Below are positions 7,652-14,517 of a stretch of 64,000 nt of DNA, piece by piece; within the stretch, counting starts at the first letter, position 1; each line of letters begins with the position of its first letter. A model generated the notes under the pieces. The model was not told the origin of the DNA and made no database searches. It saw nothing but the letters and a program-made list of their open reading frames with translations. This DNA is from Nocardioides iriomotensis. Its GTDB lineage: Bacteria > Actinomycetota > Actinomycetes > Propionibacteriales > Nocardioidaceae. Location of the stretch: positions 62,001 through 126,000 of the forward strand of contig NZ_SDPU01000023.1 in the NCBI RefSeq assembly GCF_004168035.1, given 5' to 3'. The position numbers and the translations under genes are program-made.

Positions 7652-10013
7652 AGGCGGGCATGGTCTCCGCGTCGATGTCGACGAGGCCGTGGTTCGCACG
7701 CAGCACGCGGGCGACGGCGTCCGGGGACATCGGGCGGTGCAGCAGGTAGCCCTGGGCGAACGGCGCGTGCACGTGGTCGCGCAGGTGCTCGAGCTGGGAG
7801 CTGCGCTCGATGCCCTCGATGACGACGTCGAGGCCGAGGGCCTGGCCCATCATCGTGATCGAGCAGAGCAGCGCGCACGAGCGCTCGTCGCGGTCGATCG
7901 CGTCGGAGAACGACGCGTCGGTCTTGATGATCCGGACCGGCATGTCCTGCAGGTAGCCGATCGAGGAGAAGCCGACGCCGAAGTCGTCGATCGCGAAGTG
8001 CACGCCGAGGTCGGCGATCTGGGCCATCGCCTCGATGGACTCCAGGTCGTCGCCGATCATGTCGCGCTCGGTGATCTCGAGGACCAGGGTGGCGCCCTGC
8101 ATCCGGTCGCGCGTCCAGCGCACCCGGTCGACGAAGTCCGGCTCGCGCAGCTGCTTGGCGGAGATGTTCACGGCGATGGTGAGGTCGCCGCCGGCCGCCT
8201 CGAGCAGCGCCGGGGCGTCCTTCGCCGCGCGCTCCAGGATCGCGTCGCCGAGCGGCACGATCAGGCCGCTCTCCTCGGCGACCTTGATGAAGACGTCCGG
8301 GGGTACGTCGACGCCGTTGGAGTTCCAGCGGGCCAGCGCCTCGACGCCGGTGATCCGACCCGTCGACGCCCGGACGACCGGCTGGTAGACGAGCGTGAGC
8401 TCGCCCGCGGCGACCGAGGCGCGCAGCGACTCGACGAGCTCGAGGCGCTGCAGGCGGGTGCGGCCGAGGGCACCTTCGTAGGTGACGAACTGGTTCTTGC
8501 CGCGTGCCTTCGCCTCGTACATCGCGAGGTCGGCGTTGCGGAGCAGGCTCTCGGACGTGTCGCCGGGCTCGCCGAACGCGACGCCGACGCTGGCGCTGAG
8601 CGAGAGCCGGTGGCCGGCGACGTGGGCTCCGGAGGACAGCGCGGTGAGGATCCGCTCGCAGGCCGAGTCGACCTCGATGGGGCGGACGTCCTCGAGCAGG
8701 ATGGCGAACTCGTCGCCGCCGAGGCGGGCGACGGTGTCGCTGGCGCGCACGCACGACGTGAGCCGCTGCGCGAAGTCGATCAGGACGGCGTCGCCGGCGG
8801 CGTGGCCGAACCGGTCGTTGACCGGCTTGAACCCGTCGAGGTCGACGAACAGGAGCGCGATGCGGGTGCCCCGGCGGCGCGAGAGCTGCAGCGCGTGCTC
8901 GACGCGGTCGAGCAGCAGGCCGCGGTTGGGCAGGTTGGTGAGCAGGTCGTGCCGAGCCAGGTGGGTCATGTCCTGGGTCAGCCGCAGCCGGGCGAACGCG
9001 TCGGAGGAGACCGCGACGAGGGCCTCCAGCGCCTGCTGGTCCGCGGTCGTGGTCGAGCGGGCGCGGTGCTTGCCGGGCGCGACCAGCCAGCGGTCGCGGT
9101 GACCGTCCTGGAGCTGCGCGCCGATCTCGTGCGAGGTCGGAGGAGTCGAGCGGACCTCGACCTCGGAGGCGGTGAGCCGGAGCAGGCGCCGGGCGTCCTC
9201 GAGGAGCGCGTCGACGACCTGGCGGGTGTCGGAGAGCGTCTGGGCGCGCACCGCGGCGTCGAAGAGCACCTGCAGGCGGCGGGCGTTCTCGGTGCCTCGG
9301 GTGACCGAGCGTGTGGCGATGAGCAGGGTGACCAGAGGTACGGCGAGCGGGATCAGGGTGAAGGCGTCGGTCTCGCGCACGACGACCGCGGCGAGGTAGC
9401 CGAGCGAGTCGAACGGCACGAAGCAGGACACCGCGATGAGCGTGCCGCGCTGGAGCACCTGCTCGCGGATCGGGGCGCTCTCCTCGAGCGCGACCGAGAC
9501 CGCGGAAACCAGGAAGTCGAGGCTGAAGTAGACCGTCGCGGCGACCAGCACGCCGACCATCTCGAGCCAGGAGCCCTCGTCGGCGCCGATCCCTGTGAAG
9601 ACCAGCGCCGCCGCGGCACCGCCGAGCGTGCCGACCCCGATGTTGAAGAACTTGATGACCGTGCGCTTGTCGTTGGTCAGCTGGGTGGCGACCACACCGA
9701 GGCCCCAGAGGACCAGCGACTCCTCGGGCCTCACGGTGCACAGCAGGAACATCAGCACGCACGAGTCGAAGCCGACCTCGATGCCGCCATCGGCGCGGTC
9801 GAGCACCAGGGGGAACCGCGCGATGACCATGATCAGCGGCACGGTGAGCAGCGAGAGGACCCCGAGCTTCAGGTCCGGGGGACCCATCGTCACGAGGGCA
9901 TAGAGCACCGACCCGACGCCCAGGACGAGGACGCCGAGGTCGAACAGGCGGCTCTGCAACGGCACCGACGGGGTCGGCGGCGCAGGCGGCTGCAGCGACT
10001 CTGACTGAGACAT
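7650..10013 (-). CDS. membrane-bound GGDEF-EAL cyclic-di-GMP enzyme
   Basis: A 787-residue protein. The N-terminal third (about residues 18-265) holds about seven or eight hydrophobic helices resembling a MASE-type sensor. A GAF-like linker follows, then a GGDEF domain with RLGGDEF near residue 431, then an EAL domain with VEALARW near residue 556. EAL metal and catalytic positions look kept: NISAKQL, EITERD, DDFGVGFSS, IKTD and IEGIE. Both diguanylate cyclase and phosphodiesterase activities are therefore possible. The start at MSQSES was preferred to an upstream in-frame ATG because the extra 27 residues look non-coding. It is monocistronic or distal to the small gene upstream, and ends in the 32-bp repeats. 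Confidence 0.9.
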   Translation of the reverse strand: MSQSESLQPPAPPTPSVPLQSRLFDLGVLVLGVGSVLYALVTMGPPDLKLGVLSLLTVPLIMVIARFPLVLDRADGGIEVGFDSCVLMFLLCTVRPEESLVLWGLGVVATQLTNDKRTVIKFFNIGVGTLGGAAAALVFTGIGADEGSWLEMVGVLVAATVYFSLDFLVSAVSVALEESAPIREQVLQRGTLIAVSCFVPFDSLGYLAAVVVRETDAFTLIPLAVPLVTLLIATRSVTRGTENARRLQVLFDAAVRAQTLSDTRQVVDALLEDARRLLRLTASEVEVRSTPPTSHEIGAQLQDGHRDRWLVAPGKHRARSTTTADQQALEALVAVSSDAFARLRLTQDMTHLARHDLLTNLPNRGLLLDRVEHALQLSRRRGTRIALLFVDLDGFKPVNDRFGHAAGDAVLIDFAQRLTSCVRASDTVARLGGDEFAILLEDVRPIEVDSACERILTALSSGAHVAGHRLSLSASVGVAFGEPGDTSESLLRNADLAMYEAKARGKNQFVTYEGALGRTRLQRLELVESLRASVAAGELTLVYQPVVRASTGRITGVEALARWNSNGVDVPPDVFIKVAEESGLIVPLGDAILERAAKDAPALLEAAGGDLTIAVNISAKQLREPDFVDRVRWTRDRMQGATLVLEITERDMIGDDLESIEAMAQIADLGVHFAIDDFGVGFSSIGYLQDMPVRIIKTDASFSDAIDRDERSCALLCSITMMGQALGLDVVIEGIERSSQLEHLRDHVHAPFAQGYLLHRPMSPDAVARVLRANHGLVDIDAETMPA

Positions 10014-10101
10014 GGCTTTACCAGTATCGGCCAGCACCCGGCCGACAAGCGGTGTTTTGTCCGACTTCCCGACGGGATGCCCCACGGGGGTCACGCCGGG
10101 G

Positions 10102-10305
10102 TCAGGCCGGTGGCGTGAGCGGCACGACCTCGCGGAGGAAGGACCGGGCCGCCAGGAAGTCGCCCAGCGACTCCTTGTGCTCGTCGCAGGCCAGCCAGAC
10201 CTTGCGTCGCTCCGGCTCGTGCAGCCGCGGGTTGTTCCAGCGCAGCTCCCAGGCCGCCGCGGCCCGGCAGCCCTTCGACGAGCAGGTCGGCGGCTCGTCG
10301 GTCAC
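10102..10305 (-). CDS. small conserved actinobacterial cysteine-containing protein
   Basis: A 67-residue protein with a pattern that I recognise as a conserved small actinobacterial family of unknown role. CSSKGC near the N-terminus and LACDEHK further on supply three cysteines and a histidine spaced like a small zinc site. RWNNPRLHEPERRKVW is the conserved middle. GTG start. Family members are sometimes labelled acetone carboxylase in databases, which the size makes implausible. It lies upstream of the GGDEF-EAL gene on the same strand and is separated from the DUF3099 gene by two strong hairpins. Confidence 0.75.
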   Translation of the reverse strand: MTDEPPTCSSKGCRAAAAWELRWNNPRLHEPERRKVWLACDEHKESLGDFLAARSFLREVVPLTPPA

Positions 10306-10340
10306 GACGGGGCTCCTCGCTCAGGCTCGGGGACGAAAAC

Positions 10341-10382
10341 GGCGGTGCCGGACGACCACGGGGGAAGCCGTCCGGCACCGCC
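10341..10382. terminator. 14-bp perfect hairpin
   Basis: GGCGGTGCCGGACG at 10341-10354 pairs perfectly with 10369-10382 around a 14-nt loop. It lies between two minus-strand genes and probably ends the upstream DUF3099 transcript. No U-tract follows, as is common for actinobacterial terminators. Confidence 0.65.
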
Positions 10383-10386
10383 AGAA

Positions 10387-10418
10387 CGCGAGCTCAGACG
10401 GGGGAGGCTGAGCTCGCG
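10387..10418. terminator. second hairpin, 11-bp stem
   Basis: CGCGAGCTCAG at 10387-10397 pairs perfectly with 10408-10418 around a 10-nt loop. It sits only 4 bp from the hairpin at 10341-10382, so the two form a tandem terminator-like structure. Confidence 0.6.
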
Positions 10419-10551
10419 CCGATGGATTCTTGCACGCTCAATCAGGCAAATCCACCAGCAGGCGAACCCGCTGGTCGGCGAGTCGGCAACTGTCTGGACC
10501 AGTGTCCGCGTCCCGACCATCGGGACGAATTCCGCGGGCGTGCGGGGCCGC

Positions 10552-10851
10552 TCAGGCGTGGTCCGGCCCCTCGAGCGACCGGGTCGTGAAGTCCGGCAGC
10601 ACCTCGTCGGGACCGCCCGGGTCGGGGCTCACACCGGCGTTGGCGATCACCACGGCGACGTACGGCAGGACGAAGGAGGCGACCAGGAACACCCACATGA
10701 ACCAGTGGCCCATGCTCACCACGGCGAGCAGGAAGCAGATCGTCCGGATCGTCATGGAGATGACGTAGCGGCGCTGACGCCCGGCGATGTCGTCGCTGTG
10801 GCTGCGCGTCGCGGTGGTGATCCGGATCGGCTCCGGCTCCTTGCGGGCCAT
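10552..10851 (-). CDS. DUF3099 family two-helix membrane protein
   Basis: A 99-residue membrane protein. A basic N-terminus with ITTATRSHSDDIAGRQRRY, typical of DUF3099, precedes two hydrophobic helices at about residues 31-52 and 54-72. A polar acidic tail follows. DUF3099 proteins are common single-copy actinobacterial proteins of unknown function. It is divergent from the dodecin gene across a 65-bp gap. Confidence 0.85.
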   Translation of the reverse strand: MARKEPEPIRITTATRSHSDDIAGRQRRYVISMTIRTICFLLAVVSMGHWFMWVFLVASFVLPYVAVVIANAGVSPDPGGPDEVLPDFTTRSLEGPDHA

Positions 10852-10904
10852 GTCTCCACCGTACGCCGCTCGGTCGGGGCGTCCCAGGTCGGCGGCGGCG
10901 GGTC

Positions 10905-10910
10905 TAGGTT
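10905..10910 (+). promoter_or_regulatory. -10 box (TAGGTT) for a leaderless dodecin transcript
   Basis: TAGGTT ends 6 nt before the ATG at 10917, the spacing expected when transcription begins at the start codon. No ribosome-binding site fits in that space. Confidence 0.55.
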
Positions 10911-10916
10911 GGGGGC

Positions 10917-11129
10917 ATGTCGAACCGTGTCTACCGCGTCACCGAGATCGTCGGCACCTCGCCCGACGGGATCGACCAGGCCATCCGCAACGGCATCGAG
11001 CGCGCGTCGCGCACGCTGCGCCACCTCGACTGGTTCGAGGTCACCCAGATCCGCGGGCAGGTCAAGGACGAGGCCGTCGAGCACTTCCAGGTGGGCCTGA
11101 AGCTGGGCTTCCGCCTCGAGGACGACTGA
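10917..11129 (+). CDS. dodecin family flavin-binding protein
   Basis: A 70-residue protein matching the dodecin pattern: VYRVTEIVGTSPDGIDQAI near the N-terminus, then a central stretch with LDWFEVTQIRGQV and a final strand HFQVGLKLGFRLED. Dodecins form hollow 12-mers that store or buffer flavins or CoA. The tryptophan in DWFEV matches the flavin-stacking residue of the family. Transcribed alone, probably leaderless. Confidence 0.92.
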   Translation: MSNRVYRVTEIVGTSPDGIDQAIRNGIERASRTLRHLDWFEVTQIRGQVKDEAVEHFQVGLKLGFRLEDD

Positions 11130-11200
11130 CCGGGTCGGGCGCCGGACCCTCCTGTCGCGGAGGACGCCGCGGGGGATTCTGCCTACCCCCCGGTAGCCGA

Positions 11201-11206
11201 TAGCGT
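11201..11206 (+). promoter_or_regulatory. -10 box (TAGCGT) for a leaderless fabG transcript
   Basis: TAGCGT ends 7 nt before the GTG at 11214. This supports the GTG as start and a leaderless mRNA. Confidence 0.5.
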
Positions 11207-11213
11207 CGCGGCC

Positions 11214-11918
11214 GTGAGCAGATCCGTACTCGTCACCGGAGGCAACCGCGGCATCGGCCGCGCCATCGCCGTCGCCTTCCTCGCCGCGGGCGACAAGGTC
11301 GCGGTCACCACCCGCAACGGGGAGGCCCCCGAGGGCGCCCTCGGGGTGCGCTGCGACGTCACCGACCCCGACTCCGTCGAGGCGGCGTTCGCGGAGGTCG
11401 AGGAGAAGCACGGGCCTGTCGAGGTGCTCGTCGCCAACGCCGGCATCACCCGCGACACGCTGCTGCTCCGGATGAGCGAGGACGACTGGTCGTCGGTCAT
11501 CGACACCAACCTGACCGGCACGTTCCGGGTGGCCAAGCGCGCGGCCAAGGGCATGCTGCGGCTGCGCCGCGGACGGATCGTGCTGATCTCGTCCGTGGTC
11601 GGCCTGCTCGGCTCGGCCGGCCAAGTCAACTACGCCGCCAGCAAGGCCGGCCTCGTCGGCATGGCCCGGTCGCTCGCCCGCGAGCTCGGCAGCCGCTCGA
11701 TCACCACCAACGTGGTGGCGCCCGGGTTCGTCGAGACCGAGATGACCGCGGTGCTGCCGGAGGAGAAGCAGGCGGAGTACAAGGCGCAGATCCCGCTCGG
11801 CCGGTACGCCGACGTCGACGAGGTCGCCGCGGTGGTGCGCTGGCTCGCCTCCGACGAGGCGGCGTACATCACCGGCGCCGTCATCCCGGTGGACGGCGGC
11901 CTCGGCATGGGTCACTGA
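11214..11918 (+). CDS. fabG: 3-oxoacyl-[acyl-carrier-protein] reductase FabG
   Basis: A 234-residue short-chain dehydrogenase. The NADP-binding glycine motif TGGNRGIG is at residues 8-15, NAG in VLVANAGITRD, and the active site Tyr140-x3-Lys144 in YAASKAG. The PG motif VVAPGFVETEM follows and the chain ends in VDGGLGMGH. The short N-terminus and the position just before an InhA-type FabI match the mycobacterial mabA-inhA arrangement, so the role is NADPH reduction of 3-ketoacyl-ACP in type II fatty-acid synthesis. A 99-bp gap containing a tandem repeat separates it from fabI. Confidence 0.92.
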   Translation: MSRSVLVTGGNRGIGRAIAVAFLAAGDKVAVTTRNGEAPEGALGVRCDVTDPDSVEAAFAEVEEKHGPVEVLVANAGITRDTLLLRMSEDDWSSVIDTNLTGTFRVAKRAAKGMLRLRRGRIVLISSVVGLLGSAGQVNYAASKAGLVGMARSLARELGSRSITTNVVAPGFVETEMTAVLPEEKQAEYKAQIPLGRYADVDEVAAVVRWLASDEAAYITGAVIPVDGGLGMGH

Positions 11919-11919
11919 C

Positions 11920-11991
11920 CCCACAGTCCGGGTGGTCGAGCCTGTCGACACCACCCCCACAGTCCGGGTGGTCGAGCCTGTCGAGACCACC
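11920..11991. repeat. 36-bp tandem duplication containing a REP-like element, between fabG and fabI
   Basis: Two copies (11920-11955 and 11956-11991) differ at one base. Each carries the near-palindrome GGTCGAGCCTGTCGAGACC; the first copy has C for G within it. A related inverted pair occurs at 33426-33466. Position between two co-directional operon genes suggests an RNA hairpin that could tune fabI expression, but this is inference. Confidence 0.85.
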
Positions 11992-12017
11992 TCTCATCTC
12001 GTCCCTGGAGGAGCAGC

Positions 12018-12788
12018 ATGGGCATTCTCGACGGCAAGCGGATCCTGGTCGCCGGCGTCACGATGGACAGCTCGATCGGCTTCGCGGTGGCGCGGGTCGC
12101 GCAGCAGGAGGGCGCCACCGTGCTGGTGTCGAACTTCGGCCGCGCGCTGAGCATCACGAAGCGGATCGTGAACCGCCTGCCCGAGCCGGCGCCGGTGATC
12201 GAGCTCGACGTGACGGACCAGGAGCACCTCGACCGGCTGCCCGACCTGGTCCGCGAGCACGTGGACGGGCTCGACGGCGTGGTGCACTCGGTGGCGTACG
12301 GCAACCCCGAGACGCTGCTCGGCGGCAAGTTCCTCGACGGGCCGTGGGACGACGTCGCCCAGGCCGTCCAGGTGTCGGCCTACTCGCTGAAGTCGCTGTC
12401 GACCGCCTGCCTGCCGCTGATGGGCGGGGGCGGGTCGGTCGTCGGGATGACGTTCGACGCGACCGTGGCGTGGCCGGCCTACGACTGGATGGGCTTCTCG
12501 AAGGCGGCGCTGGAGTCCTGCTCGCGCTACCTCGCCCGCGACCTCGGTCCGAAGGGGATCCGGGTCAACCTGGTCTCCGCCGGGCCGCTCAAGACGCTTG
12601 CCGCCAAGGCGATCCCGGGCTTCGAGGAGCTCGAGTCGATGTGGAGCGACCGCTCGCCGCTGGGTTGGGACGAGAAGGACACCGAGCCGACCGCCCGCGC
12701 CGTGGTCGCGATGCTCTCCGACTGGTTCCCGGCGACGACCGGCGAGATCGTGCACGTCGACGGCGGGTACCACGCGATGGGCGCGTGA
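12018..12788 (+). CDS. fabI: enoyl-[acyl-carrier-protein] reductase (NADH) FabI/InhA type
   Basis: A 256-residue atypical short-chain reductase that performs the last step of fatty-acid elongation, reducing trans-2-enoyl-ACP with NADH. MGILDGKRILVAGVTMDSSI is the FabI/InhA N-terminus, with the divergent glycine motif GVTMDSSIGFAVA. The catalytic pair is Tyr155-x6-Lys162 in WPAYDWMGFSKAAL. VSAGPLKTLAAKAIPGF is the substrate-binding loop of the family. A good ribosome-binding site (GGAGGAG) precedes the ATG. It lies downstream of fabG and follows the mycobacterial mabA-inhA order. Confidence 0.95.
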   Translation: MGILDGKRILVAGVTMDSSIGFAVARVAQQEGATVLVSNFGRALSITKRIVNRLPEPAPVIELDVTDQEHLDRLPDLVREHVDGLDGVVHSVAYGNPETLLGGKFLDGPWDDVAQAVQVSAYSLKSLSTACLPLMGGGGSVVGMTFDATVAWPAYDWMGFSKAALESCSRYLARDLGPKGIRVNLVSAGPLKTLAAKAIPGFEELESMWSDRSPLGWDEKDTEPTARAVVAMLSDWFPATTGEIVHVDGGYHAMGA

Positions 12789-12802
12789 CCGCCCGGCTTC
12801 GC

Positions 12803-12808
12803 TAACGT
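12803..12808 (+). promoter_or_regulatory. -10 box (TAACGT) for a leaderless Mur ligase transcript
   Basis: TAACGT ends 7 nt before the GTG at 12816. This suggests the Mur-ligase gene has its own promoter just after fabI and is translated without a leader. Confidence 0.5.
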
Positions 12809-12815
12809 CACCACC

Positions 12816-14504
12816 GTGACGTCCTCCCTCGTCGAGCTCCGGGTCCTCGAAGGCCCCAACCTGTACTTCCCGCGTGCGGCCATCAAGCTGACGCTTGACC
12901 TCACCGGCCTCATCGAGGCGCCGACCGACCGGGCGCTGCGGTTCGCGTCCCGGATCGGGCTTCCTCGGGCGCGTCCGGGCGAGCCGGGCAGCGGCTTCCG
13001 GCAACGGTTCGCCGCCCGCGCGGTGGGGCGTCTGGTGCGGCACGTCGCGGGCGAGGCCGGCGCCACCCGGCTCGCCGTACGCGTGCGGCCGACGAACGAC
13101 GTGCACCGGATCGTGGTCGCGTACCCGTGGCGCAACCGGACCCGCGCGCAGGCCCTGGGCCGGGCTGTGGCAGCGGTGCTGGACGCGCTGCCGAGCGCGG
13201 ACCTCGACGAGCTGGTGAGCGACGAGGCGGCCCGGGTGCGCGCCGCGGAGAAGGGCCCCGGCCCCACCACCATCAAGCCGAAGATCCCGATCGTCGCGGT
13301 GACCGGCACCAACGGCAAGACCACGACCTCCCGCATGGTGGCGCACATCGCGCGCACGCACGGGATGCACGTCGGGTGGTCCAGCACCGACGGCATCTAC
13401 ATCGACGGCGAGCTGGTGGAGCCGGGCGACTACTCCGGTCCGAGCGGCGCGGGCCGGGTGCTCGCGCACAAGGAGGTGCAGCTGGCGGTCACCGAGACCG
13501 CCCGCGGCGGGATCCTGCTCAAGGGCATCGGGCTGGCCTTCAACCACGTCTCGGTCTTCACCAACGTCTCCGCCGACCACCTCGGCCTGCACGGGATCGA
13601 CACCGTCGACCAGCTGGCCGAGGTCAAGAGCGTCGTCTGCCGGATCACCCGACCGGACGGCTGGGTGGTGCTCAACGCCGACGACCCGCGCGTGCTGGCG
13701 ACCCGCACCAACATCCGCGCGCGTCCCTGGGTGTTCTCCCGCGACCCGGACTCACCGGCGCTGCGCGAGGTGCTCTCCGAAGGCGGCCGGGCGACGACGG
13801 TGATCGACGGCTGGGTGTGCGTCATGGAGGCCAACAACGACCCCGACCCGCTCGTCGAGGTCGTGGACGTCCCGATGACGCTGGCAGGGCTGTCGCGGTT
13901 CAACGTCGAGAACGCGCTGGGCGCTGCCTCGGCCGCGCTCGGCGTCGGGCTGCCCCGTCAGGCCGTGGTCGACGGGCTGACGTCGTTCCGGCCCGACCCC
14001 GAGCACAACCCCGGGCGGATGAACTTCTTCACCCACGACGACATCAGCGTCGTCATCGACCTCGCCCACAACGAGGCCGGCCTCGAGGCGCTGCTCGAGA
14101 TCATGAACGGGGTACGGCGACCCGGGGCACGTCTGCTGCTCGGGCTCGGCGCCGTGGGCGACCGGCAGGACGAGATCGTCGGCAGCCTCGGCGAGATGGG
14201 CGCGCGGGACGCCGACGTCGCGGTGATCGCGCACAAGGCGGGCTACCTCCGTGGCCGCACCACCGACGAGCTCGACGTGCTGTTCCGGCAGGGCGCGGCA
14301 AGGGTGGGCGTCGACGACCTCCCGTCGTACCCGACCGAGGTCGCCGGCCTCGCGGCTCTCGTCGACCAGGCGAAGCCCGGTGACGTCGTCGGGCTGATGT
14401 GCCACGAGGACCGGCAGGGCGTGTACGACTGGCTGGCCGACAACGGCTTCAGCACGGACACCCCCGAGACGCTGCGCGACAAGGTGCGGGCCGCGCGCGC
14501 CTGA
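12816..14504 (+). CDS. CphA-like Mur ligase without an ATP-grasp domain
   Basis: A 562-residue protein. Residues 1 to about 140 match the N-terminal domain of the cyanophycin synthetase encoded opposite: LRVLEGPNLYFPRAAIKLTL here against ETRVYRGANVWSYDKAIHLV there. It then goes straight to a Mur-ligase module with GTNGKTTT at residues 163-170, TETARGGILLKG, NVSADHLGLHGIDT, VLNADDPRV and IDLAHNEAGLEAL. The ATP-grasp module that lies between these parts in CphA is missing. A Mur ligase forms an amide bond using ATP through an acyl phosphate; in CphA this module adds arginine to the polymer side chain. The substrate here is unknown. MurT is excluded by the N-terminal domain and lack of a GatD partner. 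It faces cphA with a 13-bp gap between stops. Confidence 0.85.
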   Translation: MTSSLVELRVLEGPNLYFPRAAIKLTLDLTGLIEAPTDRALRFASRIGLPRARPGEPGSGFRQRFAARAVGRLVRHVAGEAGATRLAVRVRPTNDVHRIVVAYPWRNRTRAQALGRAVAAVLDALPSADLDELVSDEAARVRAAEKGPGPTTIKPKIPIVAVTGTNGKTTTSRMVAHIARTHGMHVGWSSTDGIYIDGELVEPGDYSGPSGAGRVLAHKEVQLAVTETARGGILLKGIGLAFNHVSVFTNVSADHLGLHGIDTVDQLAEVKSVVCRITRPDGWVVLNADDPRVLATRTNIRARPWVFSRDPDSPALREVLSEGGRATTVIDGWVCVMEANNDPDPLVEVVDVPMTLAGLSRFNVENALGAASAALGVGLPRQAVVDGLTSFRPDPEHNPGRMNFFTHDDISVVIDLAHNEAGLEALLEIMNGVRRPGARLLLGLGAVGDRQDEIVGSLGEMGARDADVAVIAHKAGYLRGRTTDELDVLFRQGAARVGVDDLPSYPTEVAGLAALVDQAKPGDVVGLMCHEDRQGVYDWLADNGFSTDTPETLRDKVRAARA

Positions 14505-14517
14505 TCCGGGGTGCTGG

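Noticed and set aside
10302-10520. A 72-codon minus-strand gene between the DUF3099 and small Cys-protein genes
   Set aside because: It would run through two strong hairpins and shows no plausible product or start site.
12816-14504. MurT of a MurT-GatD amidotransferase
   Set aside because: The N-terminal domain matches CphA, the protein is longer than MurT, and no GatD-like glutaminase lies next to it.
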